Source of the DNA: Legionella steelei
GTDB lineage: Bacteria; Pseudomonadota; Gammaproteobacteria; Legionellales; Legionellaceae
Length of the DNA stretch: 64,000 nt
Reading direction: 5' to 3'
Assembly: GCF_001468005.1 (NCBI RefSeq)
Contig: NZ_LNYY01000019.1
Location: 270,687 to 334,686 of the forward strand
The notes under the pieces were generated by a model. That model searched no databases. It worked only from the letters and a program-made list of their open reading frames with translations, and had not been told where the DNA came from. Below, piece by piece: positions 1 to 9,531 of this stretch. The position numbers and the translations under genes are program-made. The number at the start of each line of letters is the position of its first letter. The stretch's first letter is position 1.

Positions 1-635
1 CAATCTGCAAATTCATATCCAATACCGACCTGCCACCTAGAATAGAACTCTTTTTGGATCCCTGCACCTACTGTATAAGTAAATGCAGTATGAGTATGAG
101 AAGTAAATCCCGGCGCAGGAATTTCTTCAACTATTTTAGGGGTAATGGTGAAGTTGTGCGCACGGTTAAAACCCACTCCTAAGCTTCCACTAATATATGG
201 ATTTACAGGAGCATTGAAATGACCAATCAACTTTCCTTTGGCAGCGACATGAGTATGATTGATTTTATAGGTGTAGAAAAAAGTATCGAAATCTGGATCA
301 GCATCTTCCCATACATCACCTTTCAATTTTGCATTAGATGTTACCGCGGCAGCTAAACCCAATTGACCGGTAAATGTAGCATTTAATGCGTGTTGCAAAC
401 CATAGAAAATCTCTCCATCAAAAAGGGTGCTTGTATTTTCATTTGCAGTGTATGTTTTTTCAACATCTGATTGTAAGAAGAAGGTATTTGTTTCGCCAGT
501 ATCAGTCCAGGCTGGGCCTAGGCTTAAGGTGATAACTTGTGTCCAGGGCGAACTAACTGGTCCCATAGTACCTGAAAAGCTATTTTGAGCAAGCGTTGTC
601 GCAATAAGTACCGTAAGAGTCTTTGTTATATCCAT
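1..635 (-). CDS. Outer-membrane beta-barrel family protein, 3' end cut by window edge
   Basis: An open frame reads leftward from an ATG at 635 to the window edge with no stop, giving about 211 residues. It begins with a short hydrophobic stretch (TLTVLIATTLA) that looks like a signal peptide. The rest alternates polar and hydrophobic residues and has many Gly and aromatic positions, as in porin-like or OmpW/OmpA-type barrels (for example NPYISGSLGVGFN and FTYTVGAGIQKEF). Legionella genomes carry many such barrel paralogues. The family call rests on composition and strand pattern, and the C-terminus is not visible. It probably sits in the outer membrane; no specific function is claimed. Confidence 0.6.
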   Translation of the reverse strand, partial: MDITKTLTVLIATTLAQNSFSGTMGPVSSPWTQVITLSLGPAWTDTGETNTFFLQSDVEKTYTANENTSTLFDGEIFYGLQHALNATFTGQLGLAAAVTSNAKLKGDVWEDADPDFDTFFYTYKINHTHVAAKGKLIGHFNAPVNPYISGSLGVGFNRAHNFTITPKIVEEIPAPGFTSHTHTAFTYTVGAGIQKEFYSRWQVGIGYEFAD

Positions 636-743
636 TTTATTCTTAGTTCTCCATGAATTAAAAAAAGATGATAATCTATTTTGGGAAGACATCCCAGCTT
701 GGAATAATAAAAATCGAAAACTCAATAAGGTAATGATGTACTC

Positions 744-2069
744 TCAAAGTCTTTCGAAAATTGTTCGTGTATTAAATCCAAACAATCGCTCATGCATTCT
801 ATAGGCATACTCATCAGTCATGTTAGCCAGGTAATCACAAACAATTCGGTAGGCAACAGTTTCATCTTCTGCTTGTTTAAATAAAACTCGATTTTTGTTG
901 TCTAATAAACTACCAGGATTTGAGCTGATGGCATCGAAAAGCCTAAGAACTACTGTTTGGCCACCATATTCAAAAGTACGGGCTTCTTGGGAGTCAATGA
1001 CATTATTGAAGATGCATTGTTTTAAATAATTCAGCAGAGCATCTGCTTCAGGAACAAGTGCTAAATTATATTTAAGTAAATTATTCTCGAATTGTTCATT
1101 GGTCGTTATGATTTGAGTCGAGGTAATAAAATAATTGACCATTTCTCCTATGGTCTGCTTTCTTGAATAATGATCCTGAGAAAATAGTGAGTCTATCAAC
1201 TGGTTTTTTCGATTACCTAAAATGGTATTACTTAATAACTGTCTAAACTCTTGGGTATCCAGATGTGCGGCATTGATAAGACGTAAATGAATGGCGTCTT
1301 CAAGATCATGAACTCCATACGCAATATCATCAGCAATGTCCATAATGGAGCAATCAAAGCTATGGTAGGCTGATTTTCCTGCTTTTGTACCATGCGGTGC
1401 TTGCGACAACGATTGAAATAACTCTTTGTCCCTATCAGAAAAAGGTGACAACAACCAATCAATCTCTGGCTGCTCACAATCAAAATAAGCTTTAGGTGGT
1501 AACCAGTCATTAATTTTGATGGTTTTATGAATGGACTCATGTACTGGAGGGTGTTTGGGGGCGACGACATTAGAGCGCTTCACAGGGTATTTTAAAATAC
1601 CAAGCAATGCACGTCGGGTTAAATCAAGACCATAGGTTCCATAACTACTTTCAACCTTAGTGAGTAGGCGCAATGTTTGTCCGTTTGCTTCAAACCCACC
1701 ATAATTTCGCATCATATAATTGAGGGCTACTTCACCGCCATGTCCGAAAGGTGGATGGCCAATGTCATGCAGTAAGCAAATCACAGAGATCAGGTCATCA
1801 TTAGGTAGTAAACCCGCTAAAACAATTTGTTTTTCTTGGTTCATTAAGAGGTTGTGTACAATACTGCGCCCGATTGAATCGACCTCTAAAGAGTGGGTCA
1901 GACGAGTACGGTGAAAATCACCTTCATCTGTTCCTAAAATTTGTGTTTTTCTTTGTAATCTTCTGAAGGCGGGGCAGTGAATTACGCGGGTGCGGTCTCG
2001 CTCATAAGGATCTCGATGATCCTGATTTCCCCTTTGATTCGTTTGTCCTGAACGTCGATGTGTCCACAT
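744..2069 (-). CDS. dgt: Deoxyguanosinetriphosphate triphosphohydrolase (HD-domain dGTPase)
   Basis: This 441-residue protein belongs to the dGTPase family, which cleaves dGTP (sometimes other dNTPs) to deoxynucleoside and triphosphate. The N-terminus has the family signature FRRLQRKTQ (about residues 35-43). The HD metal site is visible as H59 (RLTHSLEV), H101-D102 (CLLHDIGHPPFGHGGE) and the acidic segment MDIADDIAYGVHDLEDA near residues 243-259. The length fits the roughly 440-residue subfamily that includes proteins shown to limit phage by depleting dNTPs, and is shorter than the 505-residue E. coli enzyme. It stands alone between the barrel gene and the divergent lipoprotein gene, so a housekeeping or a defensive role are both possible. 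Confidence 0.88.
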   Translation of the reverse strand: MWTHRRSGQTNQRGNQDHRDPYERDRTRVIHCPAFRRLQRKTQILGTDEGDFHRTRLTHSLEVDSIGRSIVHNLLMNQEKQIVLAGLLPNDDLISVICLLHDIGHPPFGHGGEVALNYMMRNYGGFEANGQTLRLLTKVESSYGTYGLDLTRRALLGILKYPVKRSNVVAPKHPPVHESIHKTIKINDWLPPKAYFDCEQPEIDWLLSPFSDRDKELFQSLSQAPHGTKAGKSAYHSFDCSIMDIADDIAYGVHDLEDAIHLRLINAAHLDTQEFRQLLSNTILGNRKNQLIDSLFSQDHYSRKQTIGEMVNYFITSTQIITTNEQFENNLLKYNLALVPEADALLNYLKQCIFNNVIDSQEARTFEYGGQTVVLRLFDAISSNPGSLLDNKNRVLFKQAEDETVAYRIVCDYLANMTDEYAYRMHERLFGFNTRTIFERL

Positions 2070-2212
2070 AAGTTTTTATCGTCGAAATAAAAAAATAATT
2101 ACTGTAAGACATAATTTGTTCTTTAACAATACAAATTTCTAAAGTTTTTTCTAATTATGTAGATATAGTAGGCAGGGAGCTAATAAAAAGAACTATAACT
2201 AGGGGAATGACA

Positions 2213-2731
2213 ATGAATAAGAAAATAAACTTAGCGCTCACAGTAATTTGTGCGTTTGCTATGTCTTCCTGTACGAAAGATAGTGATACCATCTCATATC
2301 CAGCATTTTCATATGTTGATATCACACAACAACCTTATAATATAAATAGTTACAATATGACGAATTATGATTATAGATATCAACAAAAACGGGAAGTAAG
2401 CGTTCCTAATTCATATCATGTTGGAGAGCTGCATTCTCCTGTTTCTTTTAAAGACAGAGATCAGACTTGGGTAAATAGTCAAAATCCTCAAGCTTATACA
2501 ATTGAATTGACTGAAGGGGATAAAGCATCTCACGTGGCGCAAGTCCTGTATAAAGCACCCAAAAAAAATCGGATGGCCCAGGTGAAATATGATCAAGATG
2601 GGAAAACCCGATATAAAGGGGTATATGGAACCTACAGTACCTCCGAAGAAGCACAAAAAGCGTTAAATTCGTTACCTCCTGAACTAAAAGGTGGTGCTTC
2701 AGTGGTTAATTGGAGCAGCGTACAACAATAA
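2213..2731 (+). CDS. Small lipoprotein with SPOR-like C-terminal domain
   Basis: The start at 2213 is preferred over an in-frame ATG at 2207 because the aggggaa ribosome-binding site (2201-2207) is then correctly spaced. The 172-residue product has a lipoprotein signal peptide ending in MSSC (lipidated Cys at residue 20). A Tyr/Asn-rich linker follows. The C-terminal part, about residues 92-170, resembles a SPOR peptidoglycan-binding domain: YTIELTEG strand, helix, MAQVKY strand, GVYGTYSTSEEAQKAL, and a final strand. SPOR domains bind denuded glycan strands at division sites. The match is by pattern only and divergent. It is followed by hairpins at 2751-2779 and 2847-2866. Confidence 0.6.
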   Translation: MNKKINLALTVICAFAMSSCTKDSDTISYPAFSYVDITQQPYNINSYNMTNYDYRYQQKREVSVPNSYHVGELHSPVSFKDRDQTWVNSQNPQAYTIELTEGDKASHVAQVLYKAPKKNRMAQVKYDQDGKTRYKGVYGTYSTSEEAQKALNSLPPELKGGASVVNWSSVQQ

Positions 2732-2750
2732 TATGAATAAAAAATTAATC

Positions 2751-2779
2751 GAGTGAAGACATCAGCATCGGCTTCACTC
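2751..2779 (+). terminator. Hairpin after the SPOR lipoprotein gene
   Basis: The arms gagtgaag (2751-2758) and cttcactc (2772-2779) are perfectly complementary around a 13-base loop. It lies 20 bases after the lipoprotein stop. No T-run follows, so intrinsic termination is only possible. Confidence 0.4.
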
Positions 2780-2846
2780 AGACACCTTCTCGGGGATTGT
2801 ATATGCTAGCTAATGTCAAAATACCTTAATCTACGTCTGCTAAATT

Positions 2847-2872
2847 GTAGCCTTCACCCAGGCTACTTTTTG
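2847..2872 (+). terminator. Short repeat-derived hairpin with T-run
   Basis: The arms gtagcct (2847-2853) and aggctac (2860-2866) flank a six-base loop and are followed by tttttg. The arm sequence is the same gtagcct...aggctac that ends the interspersed repeats elsewhere in the window, so this is probably a minimal copy that can serve as a terminator between the lipoprotein gene and the convergent dehydrogenase. Confidence 0.5.
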
Positions 2873-2933
2873 ACTACCAGCAAGCATAAAGCCTTTTTGA
2901 CGTCTGTTGTAAATATGGCCATATTTCTGCAAT

Positions 2934-3938
2934 TTAAGCGGTGACTACGATTTTACCTACTTGTTCATTGGACTCCATATACCTATGTGCGTCGACTATA
3001 TGTCCCAAAGAGAACATTTGAGCAATTTGAGGATGAAATGATTCATCTTGTAAGCGGTCAAAAATATATTTTTCTGCTTTTTTACGCACATCGGCTTGGG
3101 ATACAATTTCAAAAAGCGTATAACCTCTCAAGGAAATGCCTTTATTTAACGCAGCGAAAAGTGGAAATGGAGTAATCTCTTCTAAAGACAAGTTACCATA
3201 AACAAAAAGTATTCCGCCTGGAGAGAGTGCTTCTGCTAAAGTCTCAACGCCTTTGCCAGCGATTGGATCAAAAACAATTTTTACTCCGGCGCCTTTAGTT
3301 ATTTCACGTACACGTTCAGGAAGATTTTCTTCATTGGTGACAATGACATGATCTGCACCTAAAGAGAGTAGCTCAGCTTTTTTCTTAGGGGTACGTGTAG
3401 TAACAATACTTATTGCACCTTGAGCACGTGTCATTTGAATGGCAGCAAGTCCTACGCTACTACTTGCTGCAGTAATTAAAACAAAATCATTTTTAGCAAG
3501 CGCACCATAATGTATCAGGGCTCCATAAGCGGTCATATATTGCATCCAAATGGACGTTCCCTCTGCATAGGACAACTTCTCAGGATATGCTGCGAGTGCA
3601 TATGCAGGAACTATTGCCACTTCCCCATACACACCATATTTACCAAGATCAAAACAAGGAACCGTGCTGTATGTTTTGCCAATTATTTTTTTATCTACAT
3701 CTGGACCGACTGCCTCAACCACACCAGAGGCTTCATAGCCAATTTTTGATGGAAAATGGGGTTGTATTAAATAACGTCCGGTACGAAACATAATTTCAGC
3801 ACGATTTAAACCAATTGCATGAACACGCAAGCGAACTTCGCCTTTCCCTGGTTCTGGCAATGATACTTCTTCGAGCTTTAATACCTCTGGGCCTCCAGTT
3901 TCGTGAAAACGAACAATTTTAACTGATGAGTTTGACAT
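2934..3938 (-). CDS. Zinc-independent medium-chain dehydrogenase/quinone oxidoreductase family protein
   Basis: The 334-residue protein is a medium-chain dehydrogenase/reductase of the quinone oxidoreductase group. The N-terminal GroES-like half contains GGPEVLKLEEV and GLNRAE. The NAD(P)-binding half begins near residue 150 with VLITAASSSVGLAAIQ, a variant of the nucleotide-binding loop. The Cys ligands of a structural zinc lobe are absent, which fits the zinc-independent subgroup. Such enzymes reduce quinones or enones with NADPH in the cytoplasm. It is a single-gene unit; a palindromic repeat lies just upstream (3978-4033). The substrate cannot be predicted. Confidence 0.82.
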   Translation of the reverse strand: MSNSSVKIVRFHETGGPEVLKLEEVSLPEPGKGEVRLRVHAIGLNRAEIMFRTGRYLIQPHFPSKIGYEASGVVEAVGPDVDKKIIGKTYSTVPCFDLGKYGVYGEVAIVPAYALAAYPEKLSYAEGTSIWMQYMTAYGALIHYGALAKNDFVLITAASSSVGLAAIQMTRAQGAISIVTTRTPKKKAELLSLGADHVIVTNEENLPERVREITKGAGVKIVFDPIAGKGVETLAEALSPGGILFVYGNLSLEEITPFPLFAALNKGISLRGYTLFEIVSQADVRKKAEKYIFDRLQDESFHPQIAQMFSLGHIVDAHRYMESNEQVGKIVVTA

Positions 3939-3977
3939 AAATTTCCTTATTTTTATGAATTATTTTAATAGCTTATT

Positions 3978-4033
3978 AAACCCGGGCTCCACTGCGCTGC
4001 ACCCAGGCTACAATTAATAATCTAGGCTACAAT
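3978..4033. repeat. Interspersed palindromic repeat, partial copy
   Basis: The segment reads aaacccgggctccactgcgc followed by tgcacccaggctacaatt and then a second aggctacaat. It matches the right half of the longer copies at 16707-16784 and 47241-47320. It fills most of the gap between lspM and the dehydrogenase start. Confidence 0.7.
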
Positions 4034-4038
4034 ACAGA

Positions 4039-4521
4039 TTAAGTTTTAGAAGCTGAGCTAATCAGAATCGATAAACGTGTTACACCTGGTGTTTTCGAAC
4101 GGTCTGCTTCAAATTGTTTTACTGTAATCGCATAGCGTTGATTTATTTTATCCAACCAAGTAATGAATAAATTAAAAGCAACTGCATCAAAAGTCAGCTG
4201 AATATCTCCTGAGCCAGTTTGTTGTAACTGATAAGGAAATTTTATAGTCGAATCGTTTTTTAGTTGTGTAGCGAGGGCGGTTAATAGTTGGCTGTTATCA
4301 ACTATTTGTTTTTTTGTTTGCTTTGCATTGTTTTGTTGTCTGATTTTGTTCATCCACTCGAGCGTAGCGGTTTTTTCGACGAGTTGGGTTGATTTTTGGT
4401 TTACTTGTTGACTCAACGGGCTATATAAAAATAAATAATATACATAAAGAAAGAGGCACACTGCTGTTCCAATCAACATCCATTTTTCGCGATCATTCAG
4501 TGTGCTTAAATAGGCTTTCAC
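4039..4521 (-). CDS. lspM: Type II secretion inner-membrane protein GspM/LspM
   Basis: The 160-residue bitopic protein has a short cytoplasmic N-terminus, one membrane segment at about residues 15-34 (WMLIGTAVCLFLYVYYLFLY) and a periplasmic domain rich in Gln and Lys. That is the layout of GspM, which partners GspL in the inner-membrane platform of the type II secretion system. Its start overlaps the lspL stop by four bases (ATGA), which implies translational coupling. GspM proteins are poorly conserved, so the call relies mainly on size, topology and position directly after lspL. Confidence 0.82.
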   Translation of the reverse strand: MKAYLSTLNDREKWMLIGTAVCLFLYVYYLFLYSPLSQQVNQKSTQLVEKTATLEWMNKIRQQNNAKQTKKQIVDNSQLLTALATQLKNDSTIKFPYQLQQTGSGDIQLTFDAVAFNLFITWLDKINQRYAITVKQFEADRSKTPGVTRLSILISSASKT

Positions 4522-5657
4522 ATTAACTCCAAAGTGGCGACAACGTGTTGTTCACGTGTTGATGCTTGGGTTTGTTTCACTTTAAGTTGCAGCTTTCTTA
4601 ATTCATTTTCCAATTCTTCTAAACTGGCAAAGTCAGTGCTGACTAAGGTGACTGATAAAGTCTTATTCTGATAACGTAATTGCTCCAGAGTATTATGTTC
4701 ATTTTTCATTACCTTGGCAAATTGGTTCAGTAAGAACCAAAAGCGATTTTGTTCTTCGGTATTATTGCTTTTTAACAGTTCTGTGATGCGAAATTTAGGG
4801 CTAATAACTTGTTTTGCGTCAGGGAAAAACTCACGATAAACCACAGCAATTTGTCCATCAACTTTCTGAGTTTCTTTATTAAGTAGATGCAATTTAACGC
4901 CATTTGTTACAAGGAGAGAGATTAGCCAAACCAAAAAAAGAGCACCGAGAACCTGATATCCTTTTTTTAGTAAATCCGCTTTATTCCCATGCTGCATTTC
5001 CCCTTGGCAGAGATTCAGTAACTTCGATTTTAATATTCTTTGTGCAATCCACGTGTAGGATGTTTCTTGACTCTTAGGTAATGATGAATCATTTTGGATT
5101 GTACTGTCAGCAAAAAGTAAGGGTTGATGTTGCGGATGGTTTTTTAGATAGATATGAGCTAACTCTCCAGAAAGAGCGCCTTTGAAATCATCTGTATTAA
5201 TTAGTAGTGTTGTTTCGCAAACACATAATTCTTGTGGTTCTAAAGCAAACCAATCCACGGTAATTCCAGAAAACTCTATTTCTTGCTCATTGAGAAATAG
5301 CATAAGATAACGAATGCGCTGTTTGCTTATCACAGCAACCAGATATTGATTATTTTGATATCGTGCTTTATCAAAAGCAAAATGAAGTTCATCTACGGGC
5401 TGCGCTAATTTCTCTTCTAAAGCATAAGGAATTGCAATGCGTGCTTTTCTATCTGGAAGCCACGAAAACTCAAGATTAAGAAGGCTGACGTGCTCACATG
5501 TTTCAATAACTAAGGTTTTACATTCTGTCTGTAATGACTTAATTTCGACAAAACTACGTTGTGCAGGTGGTGCAACTAATGCTCCATCTGCATCCATTTT
5601 GAGGCAGAAGCATCCTGCCTCATCAAGATGTTTTGCAAAGAGAAAAAGAGTATCCAT
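4518..5657 (-). CDS. lspL: Type II secretion cytoplasmic-membrane protein GspL/LspL
   Basis: The 379-residue protein has an N-terminal cytoplasmic actin-like region (about 1-230, including FSWLPDRKARIAIPYALEE). One membrane helix follows at about 236-254 (VLGALFLVWLISLLVTNGV), then a periplasmic ferredoxin-like domain with coiled-coil character at the C-terminus. This is the GspL plan: it recruits the GspE ATPase and binds GspM. The gene begins two bases after the mltB stop and overlaps lspM, so the three are one transcription unit. Legionella scatters its type II secretion genes over several loci, and an isolated lspL-lspM pair is known there. Confidence 0.85.
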   Translation of the reverse strand: MDTLFLFAKHLDEAGCFCLKMDADGALVAPPAQRSFVEIKSLQTECKTLVIETCEHVSLLNLEFSWLPDRKARIAIPYALEEKLAQPVDELHFAFDKARYQNNQYLVAVISKQRIRYLMLFLNEQEIEFSGITVDWFALEPQELCVCETTLLINTDDFKGALSGELAHIYLKNHPQHQPLLFADSTIQNDSSLPKSQETSYTWIAQRILKSKLLNLCQGEMQHGNKADLLKKGYQVLGALFLVWLISLLVTNGVKLHLLNKETQKVDGQIAVVYREFFPDAKQVISPKFRITELLKSNNTEEQNRFWFLLNQFAKVMKNEHNTLEQLRYQNKTLSVTLVSTDFASLEELENELRKLQLKVKQTQASTREQHVVATLELM

Positions 5658-5659
5658 TC

Positions 5660-6682
5660 TTAAACATAAGCTCTATGTTTTTTTATATTTACGGCAGCCC
5701 ACTGCTGTTTTAATTGTTGTGATAACAGATAAACCACAAGTGCATACTGTGGACTTGAATTGTACCGGGTTATCACAAAGAAATTGGGATAAGCAATCCA
5801 AAATTCGTTTCCTTTTGCAGTGACTAATTCAATCAAAGCGGCGCGTGAAGGATGATTATGTGCTGCAGTCATAGGTTTAACTCCATTTGCAATCAATTGT
5901 GTGTAATAGTAATTGGTTTTTCTAGGATTTACTTGAATTCGTTTATAACGAGTACCTACTACCATTGCATGCTGAGCTACTCCATCATTAGGTCTCCAAC
6001 CATGATGGTAGAAGTAATTAGCAATGCTTCCGATAGAGTCCGCATTGTTAGTTACAAGATCACGTTTGCCAGTATGATTAAAATCAACAGCGAAGTTACG
6101 GTAACTGCTCGGCATAAATTGCGGCTGGCCTATGGCACCAGCATACGAACCTTTATATTGCGTTGCAGGAACGCCATGTTCGCGACAAAGGAGCAGGTAC
6201 TCTTTTAATTCTTTGGTAAAATAAGGCGCGCGTTTTGGATAATTAAACGCCAGTGTTGCTAGTGCATCAAGAACTCGATGTTCCCCTTGCTTTTCCCCGT
6301 ATAAGGTTTCCACTCCTAAAATTGCAATAATAATTTCTGGAGGAACACCATATTTTTTTTGTGCTCGATCAAGTGCCTTTTTATTAGCTGCCCAATAATC
6401 TAATCCACCCTTTAGACGAGCAGGGGTGAGAAATAAATCTCTATAAACATCCCAGTTTTTCTTTTCATAGGGTTTTTCCATTGATTCAATGATATCGGGT
6501 TGGATAACGACCTGATTCATTGTTGCTGTAAGCTCTTTGGCATTAAAGTGGTATTCCTTAACCATACTTTTAATAAAAAGCTGCACATCTTTTCTTTGTG
6601 TAAATGCGGTATTTGAATAAGTTGAGAAAGAAAGAAGTAGCAGCGTTATTGCCATAAACCCCAAACTTGATATTCTTCGCAT
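5660..6682 (-). CDS. mltB: Membrane-bound lytic murein transglycosylase B
   Basis: The 340-residue protein starts with a signal peptide (about 1-27). It carries the MltB fold: the catalytic Glu lies in IIAILGVETLYGE near residue 126, followed by GAIGQPQFMPSSYRNFAVDFN and the DSIGSIANYF segment. MltB enzymes cleave the MurNAc-GlcNAc bond of peptidoglycan to form 1,6-anhydro products in the periplasm. No lipobox Cys follows the signal sequence, so it may be soluble or held by the uncleaved signal. It is the first gene of mltB-lspL-lspM, which suggests wall remodelling linked to assembly of the secretion machine. It diverges from lepA. Confidence 0.9.
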   Translation of the reverse strand: MRRISSLGFMAITLLLLSFSTYSNTAFTQRKDVQLFIKSMVKEYHFNAKELTATMNQVVIQPDIIESMEKPYEKKNWDVYRDLFLTPARLKGGLDYWAANKKALDRAQKKYGVPPEIIIAILGVETLYGEKQGEHRVLDALATLAFNYPKRAPYFTKELKEYLLLCREHGVPATQYKGSYAGAIGQPQFMPSSYRNFAVDFNHTGKRDLVTNNADSIGSIANYFYHHGWRPNDGVAQHAMVVGTRYKRIQVNPRKTNYYYTQLIANGVKPMTAAHNHPSRAALIELVTAKGNEFWIAYPNFFVITRYNSSPQYALVVYLLSQQLKQQWAAVNIKKHRAYV

Positions 6683-6806
6683 AGCGCACCCTAATAATAT
6701 ATAAAACGAAATGCTAAATCTTATTAAAAATGCACTGTATTAGCAAATACTTTAAGGCTGCGCTTATTTAAGCTAGAATGCGCTATTTGCAAAAAAGGTA
6801 ATTCAG

Positions 6807-8612
6807 TTGAGTGATTTAAAGCGGATTCGCAATTTTTCGATTATTGCCCATATTGATCATGGTAAATCAACCTTGGCGGATCGATTTATCCAAATTTGTG
6901 GTGGTTTAACTGAGCGTGAAATGAGTGCTCAAGTTCTTGACTCTATGGATATAGAGCGAGAAAGAGGTATCACCATTAAAGCTCAATGTGTTTCTTTAAA
7001 TTATCGTGCGAAAGATGGCAAGACCTATCTTTTGAACTTTATTGATACGCCAGGGCATGTGGATTTCAGCTATGAAGTATCCCGCTCCTTGGCTGCATGT
7101 GAAGGTGCTATTCTCGTCGTTGACGCAGCTCAAGGGGTAGAAGCACAAACGGTTGCTGTTTGTTATACGGCCATTGATCAATCATTATCTGTTTTGCCGG
7201 TGCTTAATAAAATTGATTTACCGCAAGCTGAACCAGAGCGTGTTATCTCAGAAATTGAGGATATTATTGGGGTAGATGCACACGATGCAATAAGAGCGAG
7301 TGCTAAAAGTGGATTGGGTGTAGAGGATGTACTCGAAGCTTTAGTCACTCGTATTCCTCCACCAGAAGGCAATATCGATAAGCCTTTACAAGCTTTAATT
7401 ATCGACTCTTGGTTTGATAGCTATCTTGGTGTTGTTTCTTTGGTGCGTATTGTAAATGGCTCAATACGTAAAGGAGACAAGATGAGAGTTATGTCTACAG
7501 GGCGATCTTATGAGGTTGATCAAGTCGGCATATTTACTCCTAAACGTACTAAGCTGGATATGTTGAATGCAGGTGAAGTAGGTTATGTAGTTGCAGGAAT
7601 CAAAGAAATTCAAGGCGCTCCAGTGGGAGATACACTCACTCTGGAAAAAAATTCTGCGGAAAAACCACTTCCTGGTTTCCAGCGTGTGAAGCCTCAGGTT
7701 TATGCCGGTCTATTTCCTATCAGCGCCGATGATTTTGAGGCGTTCCGTGAAGCCTTAGCTAAATTAAGTCTAAATGATGCTTCATTATTTTATGAGCCAG
7801 AATCTTCTGAGGCTCTGGGTTTTGGTTTCCGATGCGGTTTCTTAGGCATGCTGCATATGGAGATTGTACAGGAGCGTTTGGAAAGGGAGTACAATCTTGA
7901 TCTCATATCTACCGCACCTACGGTGGTCTATCAAATCGTGACGCAAAAGGGCGAGACGATGCTCATTGATAACCCATCCCATCTGCCGCCGCTTCCGCAA
8001 ATTAAAGAAATGTATGAGCCTATTGTGAGGGCCAATATACTTGTACCACAGGATTATCTCGGTTCAATAATTAATTTGTGTATTGAGCGACGTGGTGTTC
8101 AGGTAAATATGACTTACAGTGGCCGTCAAGTTTCTGTAACCTATGATATTCCCATGAGTGAAGTCGTTTCTGACTTTTTTGATCGATTAAAATCGGTGAG
8201 TCGTGGTTATGCTTCTTTAGATTATAATTTTTTGCGTTTTCAGGAAGCTGATTTGGTTAAAATGGATATTTTGATTAATAGTGAACGAGTGGATGCACTC
8301 TCAGTGATTGTCCATCGCTCTTCATCACATAGTCGTGGAAAATTAATTGCTGAAAAAATGCGAGATTTAATTCCAAGACAAATGTTTGATGTGGCAATTC
8401 AAGCGGCTTTAGGAAGCCATATTATTGCCAGACAAACAGTAAAGGCTTTACGAAAGAACGTTACTGCAAAATGTTATGGTGGTGATGTGTCACGAAAACG
8501 AAAATTATTGGAAAAACAAAAGGCGGGTAAAAAGCGTATGAAGCAAGTTGGGCATGTAGAAATACCCCAAGAAGCATTCATGGCTGTTTTTCAAACGGAT
8601 AAAAAGAAATAG
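6807..8612 (+). CDS. lepA: Elongation factor 4 (LepA)
   Basis: LepA is a ribosomal translocase-like GTPase that back-translocates or clears stalled ribosomes. The 601-residue product has the G1 loop ([14 protein letters not shown]), the switch II motif DTPGHVDF and NKID, then domains II-V and the LepA-specific C-terminal domain ending in basic residues. The start is a TTG at 6807 ([20 protein letters not shown]) with aaaaagg about seven bases upstream. No in-frame ATG exists before the G1 loop, so the non-ATG start is well supported. It begins the block lepA-lepB-DUF4845-rnc. Confidence 0.98.
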   Translation: MSDLKRIRNFSIIAHIDHGKSTLADRFIQICGGLTEREMSAQVLDSMDIERERGITIKAQCVSLNYRAKDGKTYLLNFIDTPGHVDFSYEVSRSLAACEGAILVVDAAQGVEAQTVAVCYTAIDQSLSVLPVLNKIDLPQAEPERVISEIEDIIGVDAHDAIRASAKSGLGVEDVLEALVTRIPPPEGNIDKPLQALIIDSWFDSYLGVVSLVRIVNGSIRKGDKMRVMSTGRSYEVDQVGIFTPKRTKLDMLNAGEVGYVVAGIKEIQGAPVGDTLTLEKNSAEKPLPGFQRVKPQVYAGLFPISADDFEAFREALAKLSLNDASLFYEPESSEALGFGFRCGFLGMLHMEIVQERLEREYNLDLISTAPTVVYQIVTQKGETMLIDNPSHLPPLPQIKEMYEPIVRANILVPQDYLGSIINLCIERRGVQVNMTYSGRQVSVTYDIPMSEVVSDFFDRLKSVSRGYASLDYNFLRFQEADLVKMDILINSERVDALSVIVHRSSSHSRGKLIAEKMRDLIPRQMFDVAIQAALGSHIIARQTVKALRKNVTAKCYGGDVSRKRKLLEKQKAGKKRMKQVGHVEIPQEAFMAVFQTDKKK

Positions 8613-8723
8613 TGCTGGGGCTGCATGGTTATTTCACTAGCTTGTTCAAGCGAGCAGAAATATAAATGGGTTAAGTGCCATGTAATGTATCATGAAATTT
8701 AAGTTTGCTTAGGATATAAATTT

Positions 8724-9479
8724 ATGAATTTTGCTTTAATATTGGTTGTCCTATCGTTTATCAGTGGATTTATCTATCTATTAGATGTCTTGTTCTGGTC
8801 AAAAAAACGTACGCAGGATGAAAAACCCAATCGTATTATTGAATATTCACGATCTTTTTTTCCTGTTTTTTTTATTGTTTTAATTTTACGCTCATTCATT
8901 ATCGAACCTTTTCGCATTCCGTCGGGTTCATTAGAGCCGACATTGCTTGTTGGTGATTTTGTAGCAGTAAATAAGTTTATTTATGGATTAAGACTCCCTG
9001 TTTGGGAAAAGAAAGTTCTTTCAATTTCCGATCCTAAAACAGGGGCGGTTGCTGTATTTCGTTGGCCTCCAGATCCTTCTTATGATTATATTAAAAGGGT
9101 AATAGGAGTTCCCGGCGATAAAGTTAGTTATCACAATAAGGTATTAACAATCAATGGAAAGGAAGCAAAGCAAACTTTTGTTGAGTACACCATCGATGAG
9201 AGTTCTGGGAAGGCAGTTAGCAAATATAAAGAAGATTTGAATGGGACTGTGCATAATATTTTCATTAGAGCTGATGTTCCCGCAGTAGATTTTGATGTTG
9301 TAGTGCCCGCGGGAAATTATTTCATGATGGGCGACAATCGTGATGACAGTGCCGATAGTAGATTCTGGGGATTTGTACCTGAGTCCTATTTGCGAGGTAA
9401 AGCATTTTTAGTTTGGATGAGTTGGAATAGTAAGACAGATAGTGTTCGTTGGTCTAAAATAGGAAAATTAATACCATAA
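8724..9479 (+). CDS. lepB: Signal peptidase I
   Basis: The enzyme removes signal peptides at the periplasmic face of the inner membrane. The 251-residue protein has two N-terminal membrane segments (about 2-22 and 44-60). The catalytic Ser is S69 in RIPSGSLEPT, with Leu instead of the usual Met after it, and the general base is K124 in DYIKRVIGVPGD. The late box MGDNRDDSADSRFWG is intact. It sits 111 bases after lepA, the order seen in many gamma-proteobacteria. Confidence 0.97.
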   Translation: MNFALILVVLSFISGFIYLLDVLFWSKKRTQDEKPNRIIEYSRSFFPVFFIVLILRSFIIEPFRIPSGSLEPTLLVGDFVAVNKFIYGLRLPVWEKKVLSISDPKTGAVAVFRWPPDPSYDYIKRVIGVPGDKVSYHNKVLTINGKEAKQTFVEYTIDESSGKAVSKYKEDLNGTVHNIFIRADVPAVDFDVVVPAGNYFMMGDNRDDSADSRFWGFVPESYLRGKAFLVWMSWNSKTDSVRWSKIGKLIP

Positions 9480-9531
9480 GTCTATGGTAGAAATATATTG
9501 ATTTATTTAGAATAGATAAAAGGAATAACGC

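Noticed and set aside
5852-6208. 118-residue frame opposite mltB
   Set aside because: It is the antisense of a well-conserved gene, with no ribosome-binding site and an unlikely composition.
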